This document shows, piece by piece, positions 1-11,000 of a stretch of DNA of 64,000 bases. The position numbers and the translations under genes are program-made. Positions within the stretch are counted from its first letter, which is position 1, and each line of letters begins with the position of its first letter. This stretch comes from Petrosia ficiformis (lineage: Eukaryota; Porifera; Demospongiae; Haplosclerida; Petrosiidae): positions 336,001 to 400,000 of the forward strand of contig OX345653.1 in assembly GCA_947044365.1 (NCBI GenBank), read 5' to 3'. The notes beneath the pieces were generated by a model. It had not been told where the DNA came from, searched no databases, and saw nothing but the letters and a program-made list of their open reading frames with translations.

Positions 1-102
1 TAACTGTGGTGAATGTATATGTTTAATATATGTCAATATTTAACTGTTCTTATGATGTATTATACATACAGTTGATATCATCTTATCTATTTATTATTAC
101 AG
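1..102 (+). other. Intron 2 (3' part) of the truncated first GPR157-like copy
   Basis: This sequence ends in TTATTATTACAG directly before the final exon of the first receptor copy. It is nearly identical to the same intron of the second copy (2388-2488), so the duplication or later conversion covered intron as well as exon. No coding sequence is visible here. Confidence 0.75.
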
Positions 103-459
103 TCAATGTGTGATCCAGCACAAGGATTTGGAAATGCAATTCTTTTTGTTTTCTTGTCAAAAGTTATTCTGTTTCGACTACTCAGGGGTGTGTATAATTG
201 TCTTGCAAAATGCTGCTGTTGTTTTTCCCAAAAAGAAATACCACAGAGTGTTCAATCAGAAAGTGACCCTTTCATTACAACCCATAGCAAGAAAAATAAA
301 AAAACATTTGCTCGTGTTAAATACAGTCCAGCCGTTAGTAAACGGAGTGTTGGAAATGAAGAAACTGCATCTCTAAATAGCGATAGTCTTTCTGAAGTTG
401 ACATAAGGTATGGTTCATTGAGCAAAACTCCTTCTATTAGCTCAATTAACAGTACCTAG
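103..459 (+). CDS. GPR157: GPR157-like receptor, copy 1: last exon only (5' part outside window)
   Basis: This is the terminal exon of a seven-transmembrane receptor whose first two exons lie left of the window. It encodes the end of the third extracellular loop and TM7 (DPAQGFGNAILFVFL), then a Cys-rich juxtamembrane stretch (CCCCF) that could be palmitoylated, then a Ser/Thr-rich cytoplasmic tail of about 75 residues ending at TAG 457-459. It aligns with the final exons at 2489, 4616 and 7262; the DPAQGF motif corresponds to the GNTFQGGAN region of vertebrate GPR157. The acceptor is the AG at 101-102. In mouse, GPR157 is a Gq-coupled receptor of the neural-progenitor cilium; ligand and role here are unknown. 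The family call is firm; orthology within the expansion is not resolvable. Confidence 0.8.
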   Translation, partial: SMCDPAQGFGNAILFVFLSKVILFRLLRGVYNCLAKCCCCFSQKEIPQSVQSESDPFITTHSKKNKKTFARVKYSPAVSKRSVGNEETASLNSDSLSEVDIRYGSLSKTPSISSINST

Positions 460-927
460 AGAGTGTGTGTGTGTGTGTGTGTAATCTTTTGACTAATATG
501 TATTCCTTTTTGTTATTCTGTAGGTTGATTTTTTTTAATGTTGAGTTACAGTTATAAAAAAAAAAATTATTGCTATTGTATTTTATGGGTGGAAGTGATG
601 TTGATGTTCAACCAAAGAGATGGATGCAGCTATGGTTAGACAGTGCAAAGTGGACGCCCGCCAGACTAGGTCGTGCAGTGCAGTGCATATCAGAACCATT
701 GCAAAGGGTGTGGCTCGCAGATAATTGGCTCTAGGATAGTAGATCTACCCCACATCATACACCTCAGTGTACTTGTATTTGTCACAGGGTATCACTGAAA
801 CCAGCTTGATTGCTTATGTGATCTGCCTTGTATAAAGAACAAGGTAAAAAAAAAATAATACATGTAATAATAAGTATGGCCGAGTAATTATAGTACGTAT
901 TTCGGCGATGCGTGCACGTGGAAAGAA
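460..927. other. Intergenic spacer between receptor copies 1 and 2, with an N-terminal relic
   Basis: It contains a short (GT)n run after the stop codon. From about 584 it matches the first coding codons of copy 4 (ATGGGTGGAAGTGATG, then CCAAAGAGATGGATG). In this copy that frame soon diverges from the receptor and meets a stop, so it looks like leftover 5' coding or leader sequence. No other gene is seen. Confidence 0.5.
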
Positions 928-2830
928 ATGGAGTCTGGATCCAATGGTTCATGTTATAATTCACAAGCTATTCATATGGTGAAACAAACTATCTCTGTCA
1001 CCATAATCTCTTCAGTTTTATCTTTGTTAGGGAGTCTACTGATCATTCTCACCTTTGTGTTATGGAAAGATGTCAGAAAATCTACAGCCAGAGTGATACT
1101 GCTCTTCCTGGCTATAGCTGATCTTGGTACAGCTGCTGGATACTTTGGAGCTGCAATTGGTTTTTATGAATTCCATGGTCCTCACCACAATGGGTCTGAC
1201 TATCCTGTATATACTAATAATTACAAGTATTTTTGCCGTGCTCAGAGCTTTTTTACCACATTCTTCATGGCTTCTTCCTTCTTTTGGACTGCTTCTCTAG
1301 CAATATATTTTGTCATTGCTTTAGTTATTCGTAAGCCAAGATGGAGTTTAAAGTTGTTGATAATATTCAACATCGTTAACTGGGGATTGCCATTCATTAT
1401 CTGTGTAATAGCTGTTTCATTTGGTATTCTTGGCTATGGAGACTCGAGGACATCAGCTGCTTGGTGCTTTGTTGCAACACATACTCATGTCAAATTTACT
1501 AATGAAACATATACATATGGACTTTATCTAATGTTTGAAGCAGTTTGTGGAAAAGGATGGGAGATATTGGCATGCTTAGTGATGTTGGTTTGTTATGCAA
1601 TCATTGTGTGTAGTAACAGATGTAGATGTCACAAAGTGAGTCCTGTGTTGTTTTGACAGTGTGTACTGTGTAGCCATAATGGGGACTAAAATTATATTGG
1701 TGGATTCATGAATATAATTATACTATACTAACATTTCCATGTGAATCAAACATGATTAGCTGTCACTGTTGAAGTGAGTGCAGCCTCCTTTCCATATGAA
1801 ATTTCTAAGGTGTAAATGCCACTCTATACCATAGACCTTAGAACTTTACTAACAAACCCCCTTGCAATTAGAGATTAATTGCATTTAGCATATATAGATA
1901 GCGTCCGTTATATATGTATATAGATTAAAAAAATCTATTCTATATTTATTTGCTTTTCTAAAGTTCTTGTATTATAGAATGTTTTAAAATACAGAAACAA
2001 GGTAACCTGGTAATATCTGAATATACTTCAAGTAAAGGTGATTATATTTATTGTACATCTGCAAAGAAAGACTACCAGCGAGTTTCACAAGCACTGACTA
2101 GAGCAGATTTAAAACTTCTGATTATTCCTATTGTCTTCATGTTCCTGAGATGTTGGGGTACTATTCGTTACTTTATTTCTATGAGTAAAGATTGTTATCC
2201 ACATCATCCTTCGAATGATTGTATGCAGAAGAAATGTTATAAAATGCTTTATGATCCACCAGTTCTACTGTTTTTACAGGTTTGTGTTGGACTATTGATG
2301 GGTGTATATATAGGGATAGAATGATGGGTGGGTAGAAGATACGCTACATGATATGTATCATATAATGTGTAGATAGACAAATAACCTAACTGTGGTGAAT
2401 GTATATGTTTAATATTTGTCAATACTTAACTGTTCTTATGATGTATCATACATACAGTTGATATCATCTTATCTATTTATTATTACAGTCAATATGTGAT
2501 CCAGCACAAGGATTTGGAAATGCAGTTCTTTTTGTTTTCTTATCGAAAGTTATTCTGTTTCGACTACTCAGGGGTGTGTATAAGTATCTTACAAAATGGT
2601 GCTGTTGTTTTTTCCAAAGAGAAAAACCACTGACTGTTTTTTCAGAAAGTGACCCAGTCATCATAATTCGTAGCAAAAAGAATCAAAAACCAGTTGCCAG
2701 TGTTACATACAGTTCAGTTGCTAGTGAGTGGAGTGATCATAATGGAGAAAGTACATCTCTTACTAACAGTAGTCTTTCTGAAGTTGAGATAAATTATGGT
2801 TCATCAAGCACAACTCCTTCTATTACTTAA
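928..2830 (+). CDS. GPR157: GPR157-like receptor, copy 2 (complete, 3 exons)
   Basis: Exons 928-1635, 1995-2279 and 2489-2830 join in phase 0 to give 444 residues. Exon 1 encodes a short N-terminus with an N-glycosylation sequon (SNGS), TM1 to TM5 and the KSTAR loop. It includes the GPR157 landmarks SSFFWT in TM3, NWGLP in TM4 and GDSRTSAAWCF in the second extracellular loop. Exon 2 encodes the third intracellular loop and TM6 (LIIPIVFMFLRCWGTIRYF). Exon 3 encodes TM7, a CCCFF patch and a Ser-rich tail. Human GPR157 has about 335 residues; the extra length is in the third intracellular loop and the tail. The start is the first ATG matched by copy 3. Exon 1 is almost identical to copy 3, implying recent duplication or conversion. 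It is presumably a plasma-membrane G-protein-coupled receptor; its ligand is unknown. Confidence 0.86.
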
Positions 2831-3126
2831 TAATACATAGAGTGTGTGTAGACTATTGGATGTGTATTCCTCTTATTTCGTTATGTTATTCTATAGGTTT
2901 ATGTTGAGTTTAGTCAGTATTAAAACACGATTTAAAAGAATAATAATATTGCTGTATTATATAATAGATTAATGGGTGAAAGTGATGTTGATGTTCATCT
3001 AACTCTCAACCAAAGAGATGGATGAAGAAATTGGAAAATGTATGTGGAATCTGTGGATGCAGCTATACTCAAAAAAAAGAGGAGGGGCTAGTCTGCACGT
3101 ACATCGGCGACGCATACGCTGCAGAA

Positions 3127-4897
3127 ATGGAGTTCGGATCCAATGCCTCTTGTTATAATTCATGTTATAATTCACAAGCTATTCATATGGTGAAACAAAC
3201 TATCTCTGTCACCATAATCTCCTCTGTTTTATCTTTGTTAGGGAGTCTACTGATCATTCTCACCTTTGTGTTATGGAAAGATGTCAGAAAATCTACACCC
3301 AGAGTGATAGTACTCTTCCTGGGTATTGCTGATCTTGGTACAGCTGCTGGATACTTTGGAGCTGCGATTGGTTTTCATGAATTCTATGGTCCTCACCACA
3401 ATGGTTCTGACTATCCTGTATATACTAATAATTACAAGTATTTTTGCCGTGCTCAGAGCTTTTTTACCACATTCTTCATGGTATCTTCTTTCTTTTGGAC
3501 TGCTTCTCTAGCAATATATTTTGTCATTGCTTTAGTTATTCGTAAGCCAAGATGGGGTTTAAAGTTGTTGATAATATTCAACATCGTTAACTGGGGATTG
3601 CCATTCGTTATCTGTGTAATAGCTGTTTCATTTGGTATTCTTGGCTTTGGAGACTCAAGGACATCAGCTGCTTGGTGCTTTGTTGCAATACATACTCATG
3701 TCAAATTTACTAATGAAACATATACATATGGACTTTATCTAATGTTTGAGGCAGTTTGTGGAAAAGGATGGGAGATATTGGCATGCTTTGTGATGTTGGT
3801 TTGTTATGCAATCATTGTGTGTAGTAACAGATGTAGATGTCACAAAGTGAGTTATTAATGTTTACCTCTACATATATAGACAAATGGGAGTCCAAAGGTG
3901 GATTCATCAATTATAGTTATACTAACATTTCCATGTGAACAAACTATTTTTATTGGCTTCTGATCAAACACATTAGCAGTCAGTCAACTATTGACTGGAT
4001 TTCTAAGGTGTAAATACCAATTTTTACTATACAGATGTTACCATATAGATAGCCACTGTTGTATGATTTATGTATATTAATCTATACTGCATTTCTTTTC
4101 TAAAGTTCTTGTATTATATATACAATGTTTTTCAATACAGAAACAAGGTAACATGGCAATATCCAAATATACTTCAAGTAAAGGTGATTATACTCATCTT
4201 AGTACATCTACAAATGAAGACTACCAGCGTGTACTGGCCAGAGCAGATTTAAAACTTCTCCTTATACCTATCGTTTTCATTTTCCTGAGATGTTGGGGTA
4301 CTATTCGATACTTTATTTCTATGAGTCCAGAATGTTTTCCACCTCATCCTTATTGCAATGACTGTATGTGGAGTGAGAAATGTTATAAAATGCTTTATGA
4401 TCCACCAGTTCTACTGTTTTTACAGGTTTGTGTTGGACTATTGATGGGTGGATGAAGGGATGGAATGATGGATGTGTGTATATATTATGCACTAGCTCAG
4501 TAATAACTATGTAGGTAGATACATATATGGTGCAAATTATTACTTCATACAGAGTGCAGATATTAACTGTTTGTATCATACAATTGATATCGTTCTTTTA
4601 TTTATTATTACACAGTCAATATGTGATCCAGCACAAGGATTTGGAAATGCAGTTCTTTTTGTTTTCTTAGCAAAAGTTATTCTGTTTCGATTACTCAGGG
4701 GTGTGTATAATTGTCTTACCAAATGCTTCTGTTGTTTTCCACAAAGAGAAAAACCGTTGACTGTTATTGCAGTTACATATAGTTCTGCTGCTTGTAAATG
4801 GAGTGGTAATAATGGAGAAACCGCATCTTGTACTAACAATGAAGTTGACATAAAATACGGTTCATTGAGCAAAACTCCTTCTGTCAACACAACATAG
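3127..4897 (+). CDS. GPR157: GPR157-like receptor, copy 3 (complete, 3 exons)
   Basis: Exons 3127-3846, 4141-4425 and 4616-4897 join in phase 0 to give 428 residues. Architecture matches copy 2: SSFFWT in TM3, GDSRTSAAWCF in the second extracellular loop, LLLIPIVFIFLRCWGTIRYF in TM6 and DPAQGFGNAVLFVFL in TM7. The start at 3127 (MEFGSN) aligns with the copy 2 start. An in-frame ATG at 3022 would add 35 residues with no receptor similarity and is less likely. The N-terminus carries a duplicated 12-bp unit giving SCYNSCYNS where copy 2 has SCYNS. The tail is about 20 residues shorter than in copy 2. Confidence 0.86.
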
Positions 4898-4976
4898 AGT
4901 GTGTGTGACTATTGAGTAATGTGTATTCCTTTTATTTCTTTTTTAATCATAGTATATAGATCTATATATATACATA

Positions 4977-5067
4977 GTATGATGGTGACATCATCCCTTT
5001 GATATGGTGAGTCCTATGTATGACCTTCCGTGTGCACACTATGCACATGAGATGTGACCATCATACA
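4977..5067. repeat. Inverted repeat, short fold-back
   Basis: The left arm GTATGATGGTGACATC near 4977 pairs with GATGTGACCATCATAC ending near 5067, with one mismatch. A spacer of roughly 55 bases lies between the arms. Confidence 0.7.
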
Positions 5068-5076
5068 ATATATTGT

Positions 5077-5228
5077 ATATAGTATGCTAATAGGTTTTAT
5101 ATAGGACCCTTGCATGTTTTGTGTCCTCGGTTGTGATATAGCCCTCGCAGGCTCAGGCTATATCACATCCTCGGACACAAGCTCAGGTCCTATATTTTGT
5201 ATATAGGACCTATTAGCATACTATATAT
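5077..5228. repeat. Long imperfect palindrome (fold-back, MITE-like)
   Basis: The arms ATATAGTATGCTAATAGG and CCTATTAGCATACTATAT close a nearly continuous hairpin. Inner arms also pair: GTGTCCTCGG with TCCTCGGACAC-like sequence, and TGTGATATAGCC with GGCTATATCACA. A loop of about 12 bases sits around 5143-5154. No flanking target-site duplication could be defined because the flanks are TA-rich. Confidence 0.75.
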
Positions 5229-5315
5229 ATTACATATGATATATATTATATATATATATTATATATATATTATATATAATTATAATCTTTTTGAGTTATT
5301 ATTGCTGTATGGTTT

Positions 5316-7621
5316 ATGGGTGGAGGTGATAACTTTCAAACCAAAGAGATGGATGAAGAGATTGGAAATCATAACGTTTGTGTGGATGCAACTTATGTTG
5401 ATAGTAGAACAATGCAAACTCTACCAGCCACTGTTGTATCTTCTAGTTTGTCTATCATAGGTAGTTTATTGATTATTGTTACATTCATGATATGGAGCGA
5501 TATTCGTAAATCTACTGCTCGAAAAATCCTCCTTTTTTTAGCAGTTGCTGATCTGTTCACTGCAGCAACCTACCTGTCAGCAGCAGTCTCTCACTACATA
5601 TTTGTAGACAAAGAAAAGCACAATAAAATTAGTGATAGCAATATTTTTCGAAACAACTCGCAGTACAAACATTTCTGTGAAGGTCAAGCATTTGTAACAG
5701 TTTATTTCCAAGTGGCTTCCTTCATGTGGACTTCATTTTTAGCTATATACTTTTTAGTAGTTCTAGTTTTTCAAAAACCAAACCTTGGATCTAAAATGAT
5801 TTTACCATTTCAGTTCTTTGCTTGGGGAATACCGATGATAATTTGTGTTGTTGTTGAAAGTTTAAATATGTTTGGTTTAGGCGATTCAAGAAGTTCCGTT
5901 GGATGGTGTTTCATTAAAAATGAGTTAGTTAGGCATACCAGTTCAGTCAGTGATCACACAAAAGAAGTTTATATTTATTTTATATTAGAGATTGTCACCA
6001 TCAAATTGTGGGAAGTTTTAACCTATTTCATAATTATCGGATGTTACATTATAATCTTTATATCCAATCGATGCAAACTACAAAAGGTTAGTCGTTATCA
6101 CACTATTCTTGTTATGGGCATACTGATATCCATTAAATCAATTAGTTCCATGCTTTGCAGCATAATGCATACATATTTTCTTATAAATTCATTTTTCCGC
6201 AGGAAACTAAATCAAGAGACAGCAAACAAAACAATTTAAATAAGGATGAAGATGATTTATATGATACTGATATATCTCATTCTGGGCAATGGAGTTCCAA
6301 TTATGTCACAGTCAAATCAGACCAACCTGAATCATCTCCAATTCGAAGGAAAAGAGAGGCAATATCTAAAACTGATTTAAAACTTCTTTTGGTTCCTGTA
6401 ACTTTTCTGTTGATTCGTATTTGGGGTACAGTTCGCTTTTTCATATCAATGTGGCCCCGTTGTCATATATTCAAACCATCCACTACTACTTTCTTCTGTA
6501 TTGATGAACATTGCTTTGATATGCTTTACAATAAAGAGCTATTGACACTTCATGTGAGTTTGTATCTATATACATAGAGGTTGTATATGCAGTTTGCCTG
6601 TAGTGTTAATGTAGTTTGTTTTGAGAACATTTGTAATCCATATTGTGTGTTACCTTTACTAGTCAAGATCCAAGTTCTATCAAAGCGTAAAGATTAACTT
6701 GTCCAGTAAAAATTAATAGTCACTTTCCAACATAATGTGATTGTGGTTAACCTACTATGTTGTGTCTATCTAATTTACATGGGAGATACAATTATTGTGA
6801 CAAAAGTTGTATCTGATTTGTGCATTAACAGTCTGTACACAGCAGATAATTTCCCTCACTTGTCCTAGGACATTTATTATGTGTAAACAGACAAGTTGAT
6901 GTTTATCAATTGACTTAATTAGTATGACGAATGTAAAGTATGACTCTAGCCTCTGCATAGCTCAGCTATATTACATGTACACTTAAATAAACTGTTGTTA
7001 TAATAACACTAATGCTGTATGCATGAATTAGTGTGAATTTGTAAATTATAGAAATCAAAGGTTGTGTACTACCATATAAGGAATGATGAGTCAGATATTA
7101 ACTGAGACTATTATGCTTGCCTCACTGCACGAGTGGTACTGAATGCTTCAGTCACGCACCAGGCACCCCCTCTATGTATGCCATCAGAACCATGCTTATA
7201 TTCAATGTGAGGCAAGATCAGCAAACCATTAGCATTTTTACAAACTATTATCACTCCATAGGCATTAGGGGATCCAGCTCAAGGATTTGAAAATGCAATT
7301 TTATTTGTCTTCTTGTCAAAAGCGATATTTATTCGACTTTTTGGACCCATTATTAAAATTTTCAAGATGTTTGTGTGTTGCTGTTGCACTTCTGGTTCCG
7401 AAAGTGACCAACATGAGTTTGAGGAGAAAGTACCTAAAAAGCTTAAAGTTGATAAAACTAAATCAAAGATTATCATCATACATCACAAAAAACCTGTCAA
7501 ACAAGTTAGTCATTCCAGTGAAACCAGAATGAAATTAAGGACCTCACTTGCCTCTGACGATGGTGATACAAATAATTACGGAACTATTAATAATAATTTA
7601 TCCGGCTCAATTTCAATATGA
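5316..7621 (+). CDS. GPR157: GPR157-like receptor, copy 4 (complete, divergent, 3 exons)
   Basis: Exons 5316-6086, 6203-6553 and 7262-7621 join in phase 0 to give 493 residues. An in-frame ATG at 5349 is an alternative start. It is clearly related to copies 2 and 3 but much more divergent: KSTARKILLFLAVADL around TM2, FMWTSFLAIYFL in TM3, WGIPMIICVV in TM4, GDSRSSVGWCFI in the second extracellular loop, and a TM6 block with IRIWGTVRFF. The third intracellular loop is longer and acidic, with a SPIRRKRE basic motif. The last-exon acceptor is the AG at 7260-7261, which keeps the frame (ALGDPAQGFENA); the AG at 7267-7268 would break it. The tail is Lys- and Ser-rich. It is probably an older duplicate than copies 2 and 3. 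Confidence 0.85.
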
Positions 7622-7978
7622 CAAGCCATTTTTATTACGTGTGTTGGTGTGTATGTATATGATTTTTAATTAGAGCACAATAATTATTAACCCTCACTCA
7701 AGTAATTTTAAAGATATTTATTTTTAATATTGTTTTTTTTAATATTTACCTGATATGGTATAATTGTGTTACAAGAAGGAAACAAAATCATGAAAAGGAA
7801 TTGAGCAGAGAAAGCAAATTTAAGAAGGAAATTAATTGAAAATTGAGTTTTGAAATTCATTGATAATTTGACGTATACTCTTATAGTTTATAAATGCATT
7901 GTGTACAATTCATTAACTATAATGATGTATGAATTGGTGAACTAAATTTCTATTTTAAAAATGGAACTAAAATCTTAT
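7622..7978. other. Tail-to-tail spacer between receptor copy 4 and the atrophin gene
   Basis: AT-rich sequence with no open frame or repeat of note. An AATAAA on the minus strand (complement of 7978-7983) overlaps the atrophin stop codon and could be its polyadenylation signal. Confidence 0.5.
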
Positions 7979-8059
7979 TTATTTTTGATGCTGATTCATT
8001 ATTACACCTGGTCTCATTGTTTGAGGTTGAAACTTCTGTTGATGTTGTTGTTGATGGGT

Positions 8060-8091
<32 letters not shown>

Positions 8092-11000
8092 TCAATACTT
8101 CCTGTTGTTGTTGCATATGTTGCATCATAAGTTCTTGCATGTGATGTTGTTGTTGATACAAATCCATTTGTATTCTCTGATAGTGTGCCAATAATCCTTG
8201 GACTTGAGGATGATGGAGAATGGTAGGATTCTTTTGGGCCTCTTGCATGACTTGTTCAACCTGTTGCTGAATTTCAACCAAGCCTTCCGCAGTGATTGTT
8301 CCTAAAAGTTGTTGTTGCTGTTGTTGTTGTTGAATTAGTATTGCTTGTTGTTGTGCAAGACTTAGTGCTTCGAAATTTGCCAAACCAGAAGGTAAAGTTA
8401 ATGGAACTTGTGAAACACCTTGTTCTTCATGTTGACGAGCCTCCATTGGAATACCAGGAGTAGCGGCAACAAGATGATGGAATGGATGTGATGGTATCAC
8501 TAAACTTTCTGGGATTTGAGATCTCTGTTGAGCTCTGGCCATTTCTTCCATGGATGGAAACTGAAAGACGAGAGGCTGTTCAGTTGTCCCTGATGGATGA
8601 GGGTGATGGACAACTTGAGGAAAGGTAACTCCCGGAGGAAGGTGATGAGTACTCTGAGCTTGAGCTATTTCTATATGCTTTTGTTGCAAAGCAGCACTTG
8701 CCTGCATTCTCCATGACAACATAATTTCCTCCTTTTCTCTCTCGCTAACATGAGGCGGAAGTTGGAATTGTTGTATTGGCAATCCCATAGCAGCTCCACC
8801 AGCTTGGAAGTTGAAACCAACAGGAAAGGGAGTTCCTATGGGTGTAAGGGGATGGGAAGGTATGGGAAAGTTAACAAATGTTGGTAACATAGGATCATGA
8901 GGAGTGATTGTAGGAATACTGGATTGATGTTGAGAGTGTGAGGGTGGGATATGTGCAGCTGCAGTAGTGAATGATGTAGCAGAGGGTTGTAATGGGTGAG
9001 AATGAGATTGAGAGCGGGAAGAAGTGCCAAAACTTAATTGAGGAGGAAGAGTCTGGGGGAATGATAAAGGTTTACTAATAATTCATCTGTTGTATATACT
9101 ACAGGATTTAATGTTTAATGTAAATACAAAACATGTGGGGAGTACTGCAATAGCTCTGTTTTGTAATCATGGTTACGATATAGTAGTGTAATGACTATAT
9201 CTCTGTTTTGTAATCATGGTTACGATATAGTAGTGTAATGACTATATCTCTGTTTTGTAATCATGGTTACGATATAGTAGTGTAATAACTATATCTCTGT
9301 TTTGTAATCATGGTTAAATGTGCACGATATTATGTATATATAAACCTTCTGAGGGTCTGCTATAGCTCTCCTCAACTCTGGAGGAGGATGAATATATACA
9401 AGATCGGTACGAGCACATGTAGATTCATTGTCTTCTCTAACTCTTTTGAACTGTTGCGGAACAGCCTCTGGAACCTCTTCTGAAAAAGACTGGGATTCTT
9501 TGTTTAGTGTTGCTGTGGCACTTGGAGTGATAGCCGATGGTCTATAGAAATACATGTAATAACAAGTAAGATAATCGTCTTGTATGTATGTATGTATGTA
9601 TGTATGTATGTATGTATGTATGAATATACATTTATCTATGTATGTACATGTATGTATGTATATACAGAATACACATACAATGTACTATGGACTTACACAT
9701 GATGAACAATCCTTTCTTCATTATTACTGCTACCAGAACTTTGTGATGGTGAGAGCATCTCTTCTGTAGACTTTTGACTACCTTCATCACCCTCTCCATC
9801 TCCTTCTCCCTTTCCTTCTCCATCATCTTCTTGATCACCATTGGTTGTACTCTCCTCGCTTGCCTCATCATCACTTTCATTACCCTAATTATAGTAATAT
9901 GTAAATATTTACACACATTTTAATAAATAACACTAAATACAGAAGCTATAAATATTGAAGTTCTTCATTTGGCCTCTATCTGTGTTTGTGTGTGTGTATG
10001 TGTAAACATGCAATTGTATTTATGTGTATGTATAGTATATGTGATTGAGTGTGTATGTGTATGTATGTGTGTGTGTATGATTATACATGTATGTGTATGT
10101 GTGTGTATGTGTGATATTATGTGAATGAGTGTGTTTGTGTGTGTGTGTATTTTTGTATGGTTGTGTTTATTATTGTATCTATTGTGTGCTGTATGTTTAT
10201 GTGTGACAAACTGACAATATAAATAAACATAATTATATCATATACAATATACACAATATACCTCTGTTTCTTCTATCTTTGATCTTTTAATTGGTGGTCC
10301 ATCCATTGTAGTCTCACTCTCAACACTAGTATTGTTAGAACTTGAAGAGAGTTTGGTTTTACTGTCAGATTGCATCAGTTCTAAGAGAGATCTTCTTGAC
10401 TGGAGTGGCTTTGGATTATTAACTGGGATATCACCTGAACTCTCTGTGCTACTGAATTCACTAGTGTCACTTTCTCCTGTTTAAAAAAAAAACAACATTA
10501 TATTTGAAATTTACAATCTTCTTGGTCATGAATTCATGTCTGGTATTTCACACCTACCTTCATCCTCATCAGAATCTGACTTGCTGAATATCTTCCCATT
10601 CCTTAATCCAGTACGAGGTAAACGAATACCATTACTATTACGAGTTTTGCGCCCACTCTCTTCTGCCAGAGCCTAAACAAAAGTATGTGTAATTATAAAT
10701 GTAATTTATATATAATTATGTATAAATATATTATGAGCATAATATAATGTAACATGTATGTACATAATATTATCAATAGATAATAATAAATATATATATA
10801 TACATACATTACATAGATATATATATATATATATACATGTGTATATATATATACATGTACATATATATATATAAAATTATGTATATAGATAGATAGATAG
10901 ATAGATAGATACATAGTAGGGCTGAGCGATATTGGTATTATCATATCACGATAGATAATTGCCAAATTATCGCGATAACGATAATATCGCGATAATTTAG

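Larger units (their letters stand above)
4898..5315. other. Spacer between receptor copies 3 and 4, holding two fold-back elements
   Basis: Apart from a short (GT)n run, this gap consists mostly of two adjacent inverted repeats, listed separately, followed by an AT-rich (TATA)n stretch at about 5221-5285. No coding sequence is seen. Confidence 0.7.

Noticed and set aside
3022..3126. Upstream start that would extend receptor copy 3 by 35 residues
   Set aside because: The extra residues do not match the other copies, and the homologous frame in copy 4 is shifted here; 3127 aligns with copy 2.
7961..8194. 77-codon plus-strand Leu/Met-rich frame
   Set aside because: Antisense of the CAG/CAA-rich glutamine-coding end of the atrophin gene.
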